Shown here: positions 18,875 through 32,586 of the stretch, piece by piece
How the letters are laid out: every line of letters starts with the position of its first letter
Numbering within the stretch: position 1 is the stretch's first letter
Program-made: the position numbers and the translations under genes
Origin: Kitasatospora sp. NBC_01250
Lineage (GTDB): Bacteria; Actinomycetota; Actinomycetes; Streptomycetales; Streptomycetaceae
Length of the DNA: 64,000 bases
Assembly (NCBI RefSeq): GCF_036226465.1
Contig: NZ_CP108476.1
Span: 2,852,001-2,916,000, forward strand
Direction of reading: 5' to 3'
The notes under the pieces: model-generated
Seen by the model: the letters and a program-made list of their open reading frames with translations, nothing else
What the model was told of the DNA's origin: nothing
Database searches by the model: none

Positions 18875-21205
18875 TCAGCGGTTGTCCTCGCGGTCACGCA
18901 GGGCGCGGGCGACCTCGGCCTCGTCGGCCTCTTCCATCTCCAGGTCGTCCTCGTCGTAGTACTCCTCGACGTCCTCGTCGTCCTCGAAGATGACCTCGTC
19001 CGTGCCCTCCTCGCGGTCGGTACGACGGCCGCGCGGCTCGGGGCGCTCGGCGGCCTCGGCCACCTCGTCCTCCTCGCCCTCGGCGGCCTCGTCCTCGAGC
19101 TCCGGGTCGAGGGTGTCGACGAACTCCAGCCCGTCGATCTCGGCCAGCCGCTCGGAGGCGTTGGTGGTGCCGTCCGGGTCGGCGTCGGCGGCCTTGGCGA
19201 ACCAGTCGCGCGCCTCGTCCGCACGGTCGGCGGCGATCAGCGCCTCGGCGTAGGCGTAGCGCAGGCGGGCGGTCCACGGGTGCAGCGCGCTGGAGGCGAG
19301 CTCCGGGCTCTGCAGGGTGACCACGGCAGCCTCGAACTGGCCCAGGTCGGCGCGGGCACCGGCCGCGACCAGGCGCATCTCGACCTGGCCGGCCTTGTCC
19401 AGCTGCTTCACCTCGGGCTCGCCGGCCATCGCCAGCGCCCGCTCCGGACGGCCCAGACCGCGCTCGCAGTCGGCCATCACCGGCCAGAGGTCCGAGCGAC
19501 CGGTCATCCGGCGCGCGGCGCGGAACTCGGTCAGCGCCTCGGAGTAGCGCTGCGTCATGTAGGCCGCGAAGCCCGCCGCCTCGCGCACCGACGGCACGCG
19601 GGAGGCCAGGCGGAGCGCCACGCGGGCGTACTTGTAGGCCTCCTCCGGCTCGCTGTCGAGCAGGCGGGCGACCATCACCAGGTTGCGCGCCACATCGTCG
19701 GCGAGCGTCTTGGGCAGGCTCAGCAGCTCCTGGCGCACGTCCCCGTCGATCTCCGTCCCGGTGACGTCCTCGGGGATGGCGAGGCGCTGCACCGGCTCCT
19801 GGTGGCCGCGACGGTCGTCGTAGCCACCACGGTCGCCGCCACGGTCGTCACGGCGCCCCTCGAACCGGCCACCACGGTCGCCGTAGGAACGGCCGCCGCG
19901 GTCCCCGCCACGGTCGCGGTCACCGGAGGGGCGGCCACCCTCGCGGCGGAAGCCGCCACGGTCGCCACCGCGGTCACGGTCACCGAACGAGGGGCGGTCG
20001 TCACGACGGAAGCCGCCACGGTCGCCGGTCGAGGGACGGTCGTCACGACGGAACCCACCACGGTCACCGGTCGAGGGACGGTCATCACGACGGAACCCAC
20101 CACGGTCACCCGTGGACGGACGGTCATCACGACGGAAGCCGCCACGGTCGCCGGTCGAGGGACGGTCATCACGACGGAACCCACCACGGTCGCCACCGCG
20201 GTCACGGTCACCGTAGGACGGACGGTCATTGCGACGGAAGCCGCCACGGTCACCCGTGGACGGACGGTCGTCACGACGGAAGCCACCACGGTCGCCGGTC
20301 GAGGGACGGTCATCACGACGGAACCCACCACGGTCACCGGTCGAGGGACGGTCGTCACGACGGAACCCGCCACGGTCGCCACCGCGGTCACGGTCACCGT
20401 AGGACGGACGGTCGTCACGGCGGAAGCCGCCACGGTCACCCGTGGACGGACGGTCGTCACGACGGAACCCACCACGGTCACCGGTCGAGGGACGGTCGTC
20501 ACGACGGAACCCACCACGGTCACCGGTCGAGGGACGGTCGTCACGACGGAAGCCGCCACGGTCGCCGGTCGAGGGACGGTCGTCACGACGGAACCCACCA
20601 CGGTCGCCACCGCGGTCACGGTCACCGTAGGACGGGCGGTCGTCACGACGGAAGCCGCCACGGTCACCCGTGGACGGACGGTCGTCACGACGGAAGCCGC
20701 CACGGTCGCCGGTCGAGGGACGGTCGTCACGACGGAACCCACCACGGTCGCCACCGCGGTCACGGTCACCGAACGAGGGGCGGTCGTCACGACGGAAGCC
20801 GCCACGGTCACCCGTGGACGGACGGTCGTCACGACGGAACCCACCACGGTCACCGGTCGAGGGACGGTCGTCACGACGGAACCCACCACGGTCGCCACCG
20901 CGGTCACGGTCACCGTAGGACGGACGGTCGTCACGACGGAAGCCGCCACGGTCACCGGTCGAGGGACGGTCGTCACGACGGAACCCACCACGGTCACCAC
21001 CGCGGTCCCCGCCACGGTCGCCACCGCGGTCGCGGTCACCGTAGGACGGACGGTCGTCGCGACGGAAGCCGCCACGGTCACCGGTGGAGGGACGGTCGTC
21101 GCGGCGCGGGCCACGGTCGTTCGACCAGCCACCGCGCGAGCGGGACTCGTGGCCTCGGCCATCGTCCGATCGACGGTCGGGGCGGTCCTGGGGCGGGTTC
21201 GACAT
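18875..21205 (-). CDS. TPR protein with 24 Arg/Asp/Gly-rich tandem repeats
   Basis: 776 aa from the ATG at 21205 (AAGGAG upstream). Residues about 30-415 are 24 tandem units of RRDDRPSTGDRGGF (14 aa, 17 copies) or RRDDRPS[Y/F]GDRDRGGDRGGF (20 aa or longer, 7 copies). A folded helical domain (about 440-710: LPKTLADDVARNLVMVARLL, AYKYARVALRLASRVPSVRE, YMTQRYSEALTEFRAARRM) has TPR-like pairs, and the tail is strongly acidic. The repeat region resembles RGG/RD-type disordered RNA-binding or condensate-forming tracts; that role is inferred. The folded part resembles a TPR protein common in streptomycetes. Confidence 0.85.
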   Translation of the reverse strand: MSNPPQDRPDRRSDDGRGHESRSRGGWSNDRGPRRDDRPSTGDRGGFRRDDRPSYGDRDRGGDRGGDRGGDRGGFRRDDRPSTGDRGGFRRDDRPSYGDRDRGGDRGGFRRDDRPSTGDRGGFRRDDRPSTGDRGGFRRDDRPSFGDRDRGGDRGGFRRDDRPSTGDRGGFRRDDRPSTGDRGGFRRDDRPSYGDRDRGGDRGGFRRDDRPSTGDRGGFRRDDRPSTGDRGGFRRDDRPSTGDRGGFRRDDRPSTGDRGGFRRDDRPSYGDRDRGGDRGGFRRDDRPSTGDRGGFRRDDRPSTGDRGGFRRDDRPSTGDRGGFRRNDRPSYGDRDRGGDRGGFRRDDRPSTGDRGGFRRDDRPSTGDRGGFRRDDRPSTGDRGGFRRDDRPSTGDRGGFRRDDRPSFGDRDRGGDRGGFRREGGRPSGDRDRGGDRGGRSYGDRGGRFEGRRDDRGGDRGGYDDRRGHQEPVQRLAIPEDVTGTEIDGDVRQELLSLPKTLADDVARNLVMVARLLDSEPEEAYKYARVALRLASRVPSVREAAGFAAYMTQRYSEALTEFRAARRMTGRSDLWPVMADCERGLGRPERALAMAGEPEVKQLDKAGQVEMRLVAAGARADLGQFEAAVVTLQSPELASSALHPWTARLRYAYAEALIAADRADEARDWFAKAADADPDGTTNASERLAEIDGLEFVDTLDPELEDEAAEGEEDEVAEAAERPEPRGRRTDREEGTDEVIFEDDEDVEEYYDEDDLEMEEADEAEVARALRDREDNR
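19960..21115 (-). repeat. In-frame minisatellite, 42/60-nt units
   Basis: 24 consecutive coding units with near-identical nucleotide sequence; all unit lengths are multiples of 3. Short (42 nt) and long (60 nt or more) units are interspersed, and one long unit has Asp changed to Asn. Near identity at synonymous sites implies recent slippage or recombination. Confidence 0.9.
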
Positions 21206-21376
21206 CGCGGTGACTCCTTCTACATCATCAGCTTCGCCGCAGGTCGGGCAGGGGGATGCCCGACGCGGCACGATGCCGGCCGCTGGGCCAGGCACCTTCT
21301 TCATTGTCAAGCATCAGCAGCAGGCTCGCGCTGGGGGACAGCGGGCGGGCTGCGCGGGATCAAGTGGTTCGTGAAA

Positions 21377-21423
21377 AACAAAAAGGCCGTGGCCCCAGCT
21401 CATCGCTGGGGCCACGGCCTTTG
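21377..21423 (-). terminator. rRNA operon terminator
   Basis: A perfect stem, AAGGCCGTGGCCCCAGC with GCTGGGGCCACGGCCTT, is followed on the minus strand by a T-rich run (TTTTTGTTTTT). It lies directly downstream of 5S rRNA and is a classic rho-independent terminator. Confidence 0.95.
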
Positions 21424-21430
21424 AATAATT

Positions 21431-21549
21431 GTTCGGCGGCGTCCTACTCTCCCACAGGGTCCCCCCTGCAGTACCATCGGCGCTATGAGGCTTAGCTTCC
21501 GGGTTCGGAATGTAACCGGGCGTTTCCCTCATGCTATGACCACCGAAAC
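21431..21549 (-). rRNA. rrf: 5S ribosomal RNA
   Basis: About 119 nt. The minus strand starts GTTTCGGTGG and ends CGCCGCCGAAC, pairing to form helix I; the conserved CCGAACCCGGAAG and GGGAGAGTAGG segments are present. It lies about 160 nt after 23S. Confidence 0.97.
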
Positions 21550-21710
21550 CCTATTGGGTATTCAGCGAACACACTTTTCAGTTGATAAGTGTTTCTTTGT
21601 TTGCCGGAGTCGAAATAAATCGACCCAGTGGCAGAGCCGATAAATCGGCTCAGTGTTCGCCGGCGATAGCTGTTCGCTACCCGGGAACCACACAGTGAAC
21701 GCGAGCGTCT

Positions 21711-24830
<3,120 letters not shown>

Positions 24831-24847
24831 ACAGATGCTCGCGTCCA

Positions 24848-24863
24848 CTGTGCAGTTCTCAAA
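24848..24863 (-). promoter_or_regulatory. Conserved spacer motif (processing/antitermination type)
   Basis: The minus strand of the 16S-23S spacer carries TTTGAGAACTGCACAG. A near copy, CTTGAGAACTCAACAG, occurs in the 16S leader at 26800-26815. Such paired motifs before each large rRNA are typical of actinobacterial rRNA leaders. The spacer (24831-25103) holds no tRNA gene. Confidence 0.6.
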
Positions 24864-25099
24864 CAACGACCAGACACCCACCTACACAACCCGGCAAACA
24901 CCAGGTCGGTCCGTGGGACCGGCACTGAGACAACGATTACTCGTTCCCTCAGGACCCAACAACGTGCCCGACACACCAGACTCAAGAACGCTTTCCACGC
25001 CGAAGCAGTACTCACGAACCATCACCCAGTGTGCCGAATAGTCAACGTTCCACCCATGAGCAACCGTGCGAGACATTCGCTCGCATCCGGCCATGTGCT

Positions 25100-26626
<1,527 letters not shown>

Positions 26627-27141
26627 ATGTTTACCCGTAATCGGGTCGACACCCGCGTCGAGCGGCACGACAACCACCGGAATAGGGTGGCCTCGCGCAC
26701 TGCGTCCTCGCTAGTGTTTTACTTCAAAAGGAATCTCCAACCCCAGTCCGAAGACCAAGGCCGGGGATGTCAACATATCTGGCGTTGACTTTTGGCACGC
26801 TGTTGAGTTCTCAAGGAACGGACGCTTCCTTTGCAGCCACTTCCGTGGCCCCTCCGGGCGCTTCGTTCTTTCGTGTTTCCAGCTTATCAGATCCGGCTCA
26901 GTGCCTTTTCCGACTTCCTGGCTGGCCAGGTCCGCCTTTTCCGCGGCGACCGCCACTTTACCGTATTTCCGGATCGGGTCCGGACCATGCTGAATCCCGG
27001 AGGAATAAGCGAGGTTTTAAATCGGCAAATCTGATGGTCGCTCCGGGTGGGTTCGGGCCGGCCTCTCGGCTGCCCCTTCCGTCCGTCCGGATCAGGCGAC
27101 TCGGACAACACTAGGCCAGCTGGGCGGTCGCGTCAAACACT
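26627..27141 (-). promoter_or_regulatory. rRNA operon leader and promoter region
   Basis: About 515 bp, lower in GC than its surroundings, with no gene. On the minus strand I see the leader motif CTTGAGAACTCAACAG (26800-26815), a -10-like TGATAAGCT (26881-26889) and another TACGGTAAAGT (26955-26965). This suggests more than one promoter, as in known streptomycete rrn operons. The -35 elements are not clear to me. Confidence 0.6.
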
Positions 27142-27173
27142 GAGGGGCCAGATCTGACCAGATCTGGCCCCTC
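27142..27173 (-). terminator. Perfect hairpin downstream of tyrS
   Basis: 15-bp perfect inverted repeat GAGGGGCCAGATCTG / CAGATCTGGCCCCTC with a minimal loop, about 95 nt past the tyrS stop and just before the rRNA promoter region. It probably keeps tyrS read-through out of the rRNA promoters. Confidence 0.8.
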
Positions 27174-27268
27174 GGGCAAGCAGTCGCAGCTCAGTGGCGA
27201 TGCATTTCAAGCCACCTGACGCATACTCACGCTTCGTCGGCGTGAGCTGGCGTCAGTTCTCGGTTGAC

Positions 27269-28540
27269 TCATGCACCCGTCAGCTCGACCGCGGCGAGGT
27301 TCCGCTTTCCGCGACGCAGCACCAGCCAGCGGCCGTGCAGCAGGTCGTCGGTGGTCGGCACCGCGTCCTCGTCCGCGACCTTCGCGTTGTTGAGGTAGGC
27401 GCCGCCCTCCTTCAGCGTCCGGCGGGCGGCCGAGCGGCTGGGAGCCAGGCCGACGGCCACCAGCAGATCGGCCATCGGGGCCAGCTCGGTGACGGTGGCC
27501 TTGGGCACCTCGGCCAGCGCGGAGGTCAGCGTCGCGGGCTCCAGCTCGGCGAGGTCGCCCTGGCCGAACAGCGCCTTGGAGGCCGCCACCACGCGCTGGT
27601 ACTGCTCGGCGCCGTGGAGCATGGTGGTCAGCTCCTCGGCCAGGGCGCGCTGGGCGAGCCGGGCGGCCGGGCGCTCGGCGGTCTCCCGCTCCAGCTCCTC
27701 GATCTCCTCCTTCGAGCGGAAGCTGAAGATCCGCAGGAAGTTGGAGACGTCGCGGTCGTCCGTGTTGAGCCAGAACTGGTAGAAGGCGTACGGCGTGGTC
27801 AGCTCGGGGTCGAGCCAGATCGTGCCGGTCTCCGTCTTGCCGAACTTGGTGCCGTCCGCCTTGACGATCAGCGGGGTGGCCAGCGCGTGCGCGGACTTGC
27901 CGTCGGCCTTGCGGATCAGGTCCGTGCCGGCCGTCAGGTTGCCCCACTGGTCGCTGCCGCCGGTCTGCAGGGTGCAGTCGTAGCGGCGGTTCAGCTCCAG
28001 GTAGTCCATGCCCTGCAGGATCTGGTAGCTGAACTCGGTGTAGCTGATGCCCGCGTCGGAGTTGAGCCGCCGGGCGACGGCCTCCTTGGCGATCATGTTG
28101 TTGACCCGGAAGTACTTGCCGATGTCGCGCAGCAGGTTGATCGCGGACAGGCCCGAGGTCCAGTCCAGGTTGTTGACCATGCGGGCGGCGAACGGACCCT
28201 CGAAGTCGAGGAACTTCTCGATCTGGCCGCGCAGCCGGTCCACCCAGGCGGCCACCGTCTCGGGGGCGTTGAGCACCCGCTCGGCCGTCGGCTTGGGATC
28301 ACCGATCAGGCCCGTCGCACCGCCGACCAGGCCCAGCGGCAGGTTTCCGGCCTGCTGGATCCGGCGCATCGTGAGGATCTGCACCAGGTTGCCGAGGTGC
28401 AGGCTCGGCGCGGTCGGGTCGAATCCGCAATAGAAGGTGACCGGGCCGTCCGCGAACGCCTTGCGCAATGCGTCCTCGTCGGTGGACAGGGCGATCAGCC
28501 CTCGCCACCGCAGCTCGTCGACGATGTCCGTCACGGTCAC
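27269..28540 (-). CDS. tyrS: Tyrosyl-tRNA synthetase
   Basis: 423 aa class I synthetase that charges tRNA-Tyr. The Rossmann core has the HIGH-like HLGN (about residue 49) and KFGKT, the KMSKS equivalent. TGGSDQWGN binds tyrosine. The C-terminal S4-like domain ends RRTLKEGGAYLNNAKV. The GTG at 28540 has AAGGAG 4 nt upstream. Monocistronic or read from the glycosylase gene 93 nt upstream. Confidence 0.98.
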   Translation of the reverse strand: MTVTDIVDELRWRGLIALSTDEDALRKAFADGPVTFYCGFDPTAPSLHLGNLVQILTMRRIQQAGNLPLGLVGGATGLIGDPKPTAERVLNAPETVAAWVDRLRGQIEKFLDFEGPFAARMVNNLDWTSGLSAINLLRDIGKYFRVNNMIAKEAVARRLNSDAGISYTEFSYQILQGMDYLELNRRYDCTLQTGGSDQWGNLTAGTDLIRKADGKSAHALATPLIVKADGTKFGKTETGTIWLDPELTTPYAFYQFWLNTDDRDVSNFLRIFSFRSKEEIEELERETAERPAARLAQRALAEELTTMLHGAEQYQRVVAASKALFGQGDLAELEPATLTSALAEVPKATVTELAPMADLLVAVGLAPSRSAARRTLKEGGAYLNNAKVADEDAVPTTDDLLHGRWLVLRRGKRNLAAVELTGA

Positions 28541-28633
28541 GCTTCTCCTTGGTCGGTCCGGGCCGCGGCTGGGGGGCGGTCCGGGAAGGGAATTCCGTCG
28601 GGTTCCAGCCTGTCCGAGACTACGCGGTCCGCG

Positions 28634-29299
28634 CTACGCGGTTTTACCCAGCGGCCTGCGCCGCGGGGTGTGGGCCCGGTAGGGGCTGACGGACGGCTCG
28701 CCCTCGATCCAGAAGCGCCAGGGCGTGTCGGCGGCGGTGGAGACCCCGGTGCGCGGGCCGGAGCGGATCAGCGCGGCGGGCGGCGGGGTGCCGGGCAGCA
28801 GGCGGAAGACCGGGCCCTCGATCACGTCCTCGCCGTTCTGGGCCCGGTCGACGCCGAGCGCCTGGGCCAACCGGGCCGGGCCCTGGGCGAGGTCGTGGTC
28901 GCGGCGGCTGGTGGGCCGGCGGGTGCGGGCCAGCTCCGCTCCCGCCGTCACCTCGCCGGCTCGCAGCAGGACCCCGCCGGGGTGCAGGGCGGGGCCGCAG
29001 ACCAGGTTGAGGCAGTAGTGCATGCCGTAGGTGAAGTAGACGTAGGCGTGGCCGGGTGGGCCGAACATCACGGCGTTGCGCGCGGTGGGCCCACGGAACG
29101 CGTGCGAGGCGGGGTCGTCCGGACCCTGGTAGGCCTCGACCTCGGTCAGCCGCAGCTCGACGGTGCCCGTGGGCAGCGTGCAGCGCAGCCGGCGGCCGAG
29201 CAGCTCGGGGGCGACCTCGGTGGAGGGGCGGTCGAAGAAGGCGCGCGGCAGGGCGGCGGGCCCGTCGTCGGGGTGCTCGGCGGAGCTGTCGGTGGCCAC
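28634..29299 (-). CDS. DNA-3-methyladenine glycosylase, MPG/AAG family
   Basis: 221 aa from the GTG at 29299; a longer frame begins only at a TTG with low-complexity sequence. Family signatures are [38 protein letters not shown] (catalytic Glu), [20 protein letters not shown] and [14 protein letters not shown]. It removes alkylated purines in base excision repair. Same strand as tyrS, divergent from the HNH gene. Confidence 0.92.
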   Translation of the reverse strand: MATDSSAEHPDDGPAALPRAFFDRPSTEVAPELLGRRLRCTLPTGTVELRLTEVEAYQGPDDPASHAFRGPTARNAVMFGPPGHAYVYFTYGMHYCLNLVCGPALHPGGVLLRAGEVTAGAELARTRRPTSRRDHDLAQGPARLAQALGVDRAQNGEDVIEGPVFRLLPGTPPPAALIRSGPRTGVSTAADTPWRFWIEGEPSVSPYRAHTPRRRPLGKTA

Positions 29300-29471
29300 G
29301 GGTCCGAGCCTAACGGCGGGCGCCGACAGTCGGCCGGGCGGCGGCAGGGGGGCGGCCCGCCCGCCGTCACCCGGCGGCTGAGCGGGGGAAATTCCGTTGT
29401 CGGACAAGGTGCTTGGCGGTCACAGTGGTCGGGTCCGCCGGGGTGGCGGACGGGCCTGGGAGGTGTCCGGA

Positions 29472-30020
29472 ATGCGCAACACGTTGGTGCTGAACGCGAG
29501 CTACGAGCCGCTGTCGACGGTGTCCCTGCAGCGTGCAGTGGTGCTGGTGCTCCAGGACAAGGCCGTGGTCGAGCAGGTTCATCCCCTGCGTGCGATGCGT
29601 GCCGCCGGGCTCTCGGTACCGGTGCCCCGGGTGATCAGACTGCGGCGGTACGTCAGAGTGCCGTTCCGACAACGGGCCCCGTGGTCGCGGCGGGGCGTGC
29701 TGGTGCGGGACCAGCACCTGTGCGCCTACTGCGGGCGCCGGGCGACCACGGTGGACCACGTCCTGCCCAAGTCGCGCGGGGGCGCCGACAGCTGGCTGAA
29801 CACCGTGGCGGCGTGCGCCACCGACAACCAGCGCAAGGCCGACCGGACTCCGGAGCAGGCCGGGATGGCGCTGCTGCGGCGCCCGTTCGAGCCGACCCCG
29901 GAGGCCACCCTGCTGCTGGCGCTGGGCCTGCGGGCCGGTGAGGCCGGCGAGTTGGCTCCCTGGCTGCCGCGCGCCGCCCAGCCGGGCGGGGCCCAGCCGG
30001 TCGCGGTCGCCGTGGGCTGA
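29472..30020 (+). CDS. HNH endonuclease
   Basis: 182 aa from the ATG at 29472 behind GGGAGG. The HNH module at about 77-125 shows LCAYCG (Zn ligands), TVDHVLPKSRGG and NTVAACATDNQRK, i.e. D-H, N and the second metal pair. The N-terminus, MRNTLVLNASYEPLSTVSLQ, is the widely conserved actinobacterial HNH form found in single copy. Its cellular role is unknown, possibly DNA repair or defence. A hairpin follows at 30039-30070. Confidence 0.93.
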   Translation: MRNTLVLNASYEPLSTVSLQRAVVLVLQDKAVVEQVHPLRAMRAAGLSVPVPRVIRLRRYVRVPFRQRAPWSRRGVLVRDQHLCAYCGRRATTVDHVLPKSRGGADSWLNTVAACATDNQRKADRTPEQAGMALLRRPFEPTPEATLLLALGLRAGEAGELAPWLPRAAQPGGAQPVAVAVG

Positions 30021-30038
30021 GGCGACGACCGCGCGGGC

Positions 30039-30070
30039 CCACCGGACCGGGGGGCACGGACGTCCGGTGG
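30039..30070. terminator. Hairpin between HNH and beta-propeller genes
   Basis: 9-bp inverted repeat CCACCGGAC / GTCCGGTGG, 19 nt after the HNH stop, between convergent genes. Confidence 0.55.
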
Positions 30071-30127
30071 ACCGGCCTGCTCAGGGGACAGGCCGGCCCA
30101 CCGGATCACCACCGGGCTCGCGCGCGA

Positions 30128-32047
30128 TCAGCCCTTGGCCTGGAAGGCCGTGGCCACACCGAAGTTGGCCGAGTGGCCGGGGACGGCGACGACCCGGTCG
30201 GCGCCCATCAGCACCCGGCCCGAGGTGAGCAGCGAGCCGGTGGCGGGCGGGAAGCCGCCGCCGACGCTCTCCTGACCGGTGGTCAGGGTGATGCGGCTCA
30301 GGTGGGCCGGCTGGTCGGTGCGCTCGTCGGCGGCCAGCACCAGGGTGCCGTTGTCCAGGCCGACGGCCCGGACGGTGCCCTTCTCGCTGGCCGGGGTGCG
30401 CCACAGCTGCTTGCCGTTGGTGACGTCGAAGGCGACCGCCGAGGTCGGGCCGCCGGCGGCGCCGACCAGCGTGGTGACCATGCTGTGGTCCTGGAAGAAG
30501 ACGCCGGGCAGCGCGTCGAAGGTGCCGCGGGTGACGTCCAGCCGGCCGCCGCCGGGGTCGCTGACCGGGATGGTGGCGGCCTGGTCGCCGTTGGCGTTCC
30601 AGGTGAGCACCTTGTCGTCGGTCGGCTGGTCCCCGGTGGTCAGCATCACGGCCGGCTCGGCGGAGAGCACGGTGGCGGTCCTGGGCTGGGTGGGCAGGCC
30701 CTTGGCCCAGAGCGTCTTGCCGTCGGCGGTGCCCAGCGCGACCACCTGGTCGCCCGGGTTGCTGTCGACGCAGCTGCTGTGCAGCAGGACGGTGGCACCG
30801 GAGGCGCTGCCGGACAGCGTGCAGAACTTGCCCTGGCCGCCGTACTGCCAGGCGTCCTTGCCGTCGGCGGAGCCCCAGGCGATGGCCTTGTCGTCGCCGA
30901 CCGCGACCACCTTGTCGTCGGTGACCGCGACCTGGGCCGCGTAGGGGTTGTGGTCGGAGAGCTGCTTGGTCCAGGCGGTCTTGCCGGCCTTGGTGTCCAC
31001 GGCGGCGAGCTGGGTGCAGGGGCTCTTCGGATCGGCCTGGGCGTGGAAGAGCACGGCGCCGATCCCGGAGGGGTTGACGGTGGGCGACATGCCGCAGGGG
31101 GTGGCACCGGCCGCGGGGGCGTCCAGGTTCCAGGTGGGCTTGCCGGTGGCCGGATCGTAGGCGTGCACGCCGCTGCCGTCCGCGCGGACCAGCGCGTCGG
31201 CCAGCAGCCAGCTGCCGATCAGGGTGTCGTCGGCGCCTGCCTGCGGTGCGCCGGCGGGCTGGGCGGACCAGATCTTGTTGTGCGCGACGGCGAAGCCGGG
31301 GTCGCTGGAGGGGGCCGCGGTGTTGTCGTGGTGCGTGCTGCCGCCGCTGGTGGCGACCACGCCGGCGGTCACCAGGACGCCGAGGGCGGCGACGCCGGCG
31401 GCGACCCGGATCAGCAGCGTCCGGTGGCCGGGGGCGCCCTCGGTGTTGAGCACGGAACCGAGCGCGCCCTGCGCGGCGCCGCGCACGCGGCCGATCAGCG
31501 AGCCGTCGGTGGCGGCCGCAGCACTGCCGCCGCCACGGCGGGAGCGGGACGGCTTCGCGGGGGGCGCCTCGGGATCGACGGGCGCCTCGGGGTCGGCGGC
31601 GGATCCGGGGGTGTCGGGCGACTCGACGGCGGAGAACTCCGCGGTGGTGGTCACCGCGCTCTCCTCCGTGCCGGGCCCGGCGGCGAACTGGTCGGCGTAG
31701 AGCGGCGGCTCGCTCGGCCGGCCGAACTCCTCGCCCGCCTGGTAGTGCTGCTGCTCGGGGATGCCCTGGTAGGCCTCGGGCCACTCCCAGGGCTGCCCGT
31801 CGCCGGCGTACTGCTCTCCGGCGTACTGCTCGCCGGGGTGCTGGGCGTTGGGGTACTCGCCGGGGGCGTACGGGTCGGCGGCGTACTGCTCGCCCGCGTA
31901 CTGCTCCCCCGGGTAGGGCTGCGCCGTCCCGTAGGGCTGCTGCTCGTTCGGGTACCAGCCCTGCTGCTGCCCGTAGGCGGCGGGATCAGGCCCGCTGCTG
32001 TCCTGGGGGTACCCCCGGTCGGCGGCTGGGGGGAAGTCCTGAGCCAT
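30128..32047 (-). CDS. Membrane-anchored PQQ-like beta-propeller protein
   Basis: 639 aa from the ATG at 32047. Residues 1-165 are disordered and Gln/Tyr/Pro-rich, with repeated GEQYAGEQYA motifs. A basic patch and one membrane span (TLLIRVAAGVAALGVLVTAG, about 210-230) follow. The extracytoplasmic remainder has repeated blades of the WxLDAPAAG / VVALGTADGKTLWAKGL / VTNGKQLWRT type, a PQQ-like (pyrrolo-quinoline quinone family) propeller with no obvious cofactor ligands. It is probably a binding or sensor scaffold. Actinobacterial relatives occur near or fused to Ser/Thr kinases; none is fused here. Confidence 0.85.
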   Translation of the reverse strand: MAQDFPPAADRGYPQDSSGPDPAAYGQQQGWYPNEQQPYGTAQPYPGEQYAGEQYAADPYAPGEYPNAQHPGEQYAGEQYAGDGQPWEWPEAYQGIPEQQHYQAGEEFGRPSEPPLYADQFAAGPGTEESAVTTTAEFSAVESPDTPGSAADPEAPVDPEAPPAKPSRSRRGGGSAAAATDGSLIGRVRGAAQGALGSVLNTEGAPGHRTLLIRVAAGVAALGVLVTAGVVATSGGSTHHDNTAAPSSDPGFAVAHNKIWSAQPAGAPQAGADDTLIGSWLLADALVRADGSGVHAYDPATGKPTWNLDAPAAGATPCGMSPTVNPSGIGAVLFHAQADPKSPCTQLAAVDTKAGKTAWTKQLSDHNPYAAQVAVTDDKVVAVGDDKAIAWGSADGKDAWQYGGQGKFCTLSGSASGATVLLHSSCVDSNPGDQVVALGTADGKTLWAKGLPTQPRTATVLSAEPAVMLTTGDQPTDDKVLTWNANGDQAATIPVSDPGGGRLDVTRGTFDALPGVFFQDHSMVTTLVGAAGGPTSAVAFDVTNGKQLWRTPASEKGTVRAVGLDNGTLVLAADERTDQPAHLSRITLTTGQESVGGGFPPATGSLLTSGRVLMGADRVVAVPGHSANFGVATAFQAKG

Positions 32048-32103
32048 GCGTTCCGTCCGTCCCGACTGCGTACAACGACGGACAGCATCTCACGCCGCCC
32101 ACC

Positions 32104-32152
32104 CGTACCGACCGTTCGGCTGGCAACAGGGCCCGCTGCAACGGTCGGTACG
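32104..32152. terminator. Inverted repeat between pterin dehydratase and propeller gene
   Basis: 13-bp perfect inverted repeat (32104-32116 with 32140-32152; CGTACCGACCGTT / AACGGTCGGTACG). Another CGGTACGG copy lies nearby at 32167. It is 35 nt past the dehydratase stop and 57 nt before the propeller start, so it could be a terminator or an operator. Confidence 0.5.
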
Positions 32153-32186
32153 GTCGGCGAACGTGTCGGTACGGTGAATGAACCCG

Positions 32187-32486
32187 TCAGCTCTGCTGGT
32201 TGAACGCCGCATCGATCCTGGCCGCCAGTCGGAGGTCCAGGTCGGTCACGCCGCCCGCACTGTGGGTGCTGAGGGCGAAGGTGAGGGTGCGCCAGCGGAT
32301 GTCGATGTCCGGGTGGTGGTTCATCTCCTCGGCCGCCTCGGCCACCGCCACCACCACGCGGATCGCGGACGGGAAGTCGGCAGCGTCGGCGGTGCGGGTG
32401 ATCGCCGCGCCCTGTCGCTGCCAGCCCGGCAGTGCGGCCAGGCCCGCGGTGATCTCGTCCTCGGTCAGCAGGGGGCTGTTGGTCAT
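32187..32486 (-). CDS. Pterin-4-alpha-carbinolamine dehydratase (PCD/DCoH)
   Basis: 99 aa, normal size. LPGWQRQG and EMNHHPDIDIRW provide the paired His of the active site, and STHSAGGVTDLDLRLA closes the fold. It dehydrates 4a-hydroxytetrahydrobiopterin; many actinobacteria have such a protein without a known pterin hydroxylase. ATG at 32486. Confidence 0.94.
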   Translation of the reverse strand: MTNSPLLTEDEITAGLAALPGWQRQGAAITRTADAADFPSAIRVVVAVAEAAEEMNHHPDIDIRWRTLTFALSTHSAGGVTDLDLRLAARIDAAFNQQS

Positions 32487-32586
32487 CGCGTCACTCCGGT
32501 CCGTCGCTCCAGGTCAGGCGGGCCACAGTGATGCTAGTGGCTGACCCCGCGTCGGTCCGGGAGCCGGCGCCCGGGCGCGAGCGGCG

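Noticed and set aside
19960..21115. CRISPR-like periodic repeats
   Set aside because: Units are 42/60 nt with no unique spacers and encode a continuous peptide repeat, so this is a coding minisatellite.
19280..21424. 714-aa plus-strand open frame opposite the repeat-TPR gene
   Set aside because: It is a mirror of the in-frame repeat (Val/Thr-rich shadow) with no start site or family; the minus frame has a ribosome site and folded TPR region.
27194..29941. 915-aa plus-strand frame over tyrS and the glycosylase gene
   Set aside because: Antisense to two well-supported genes; no ribosome site or family.
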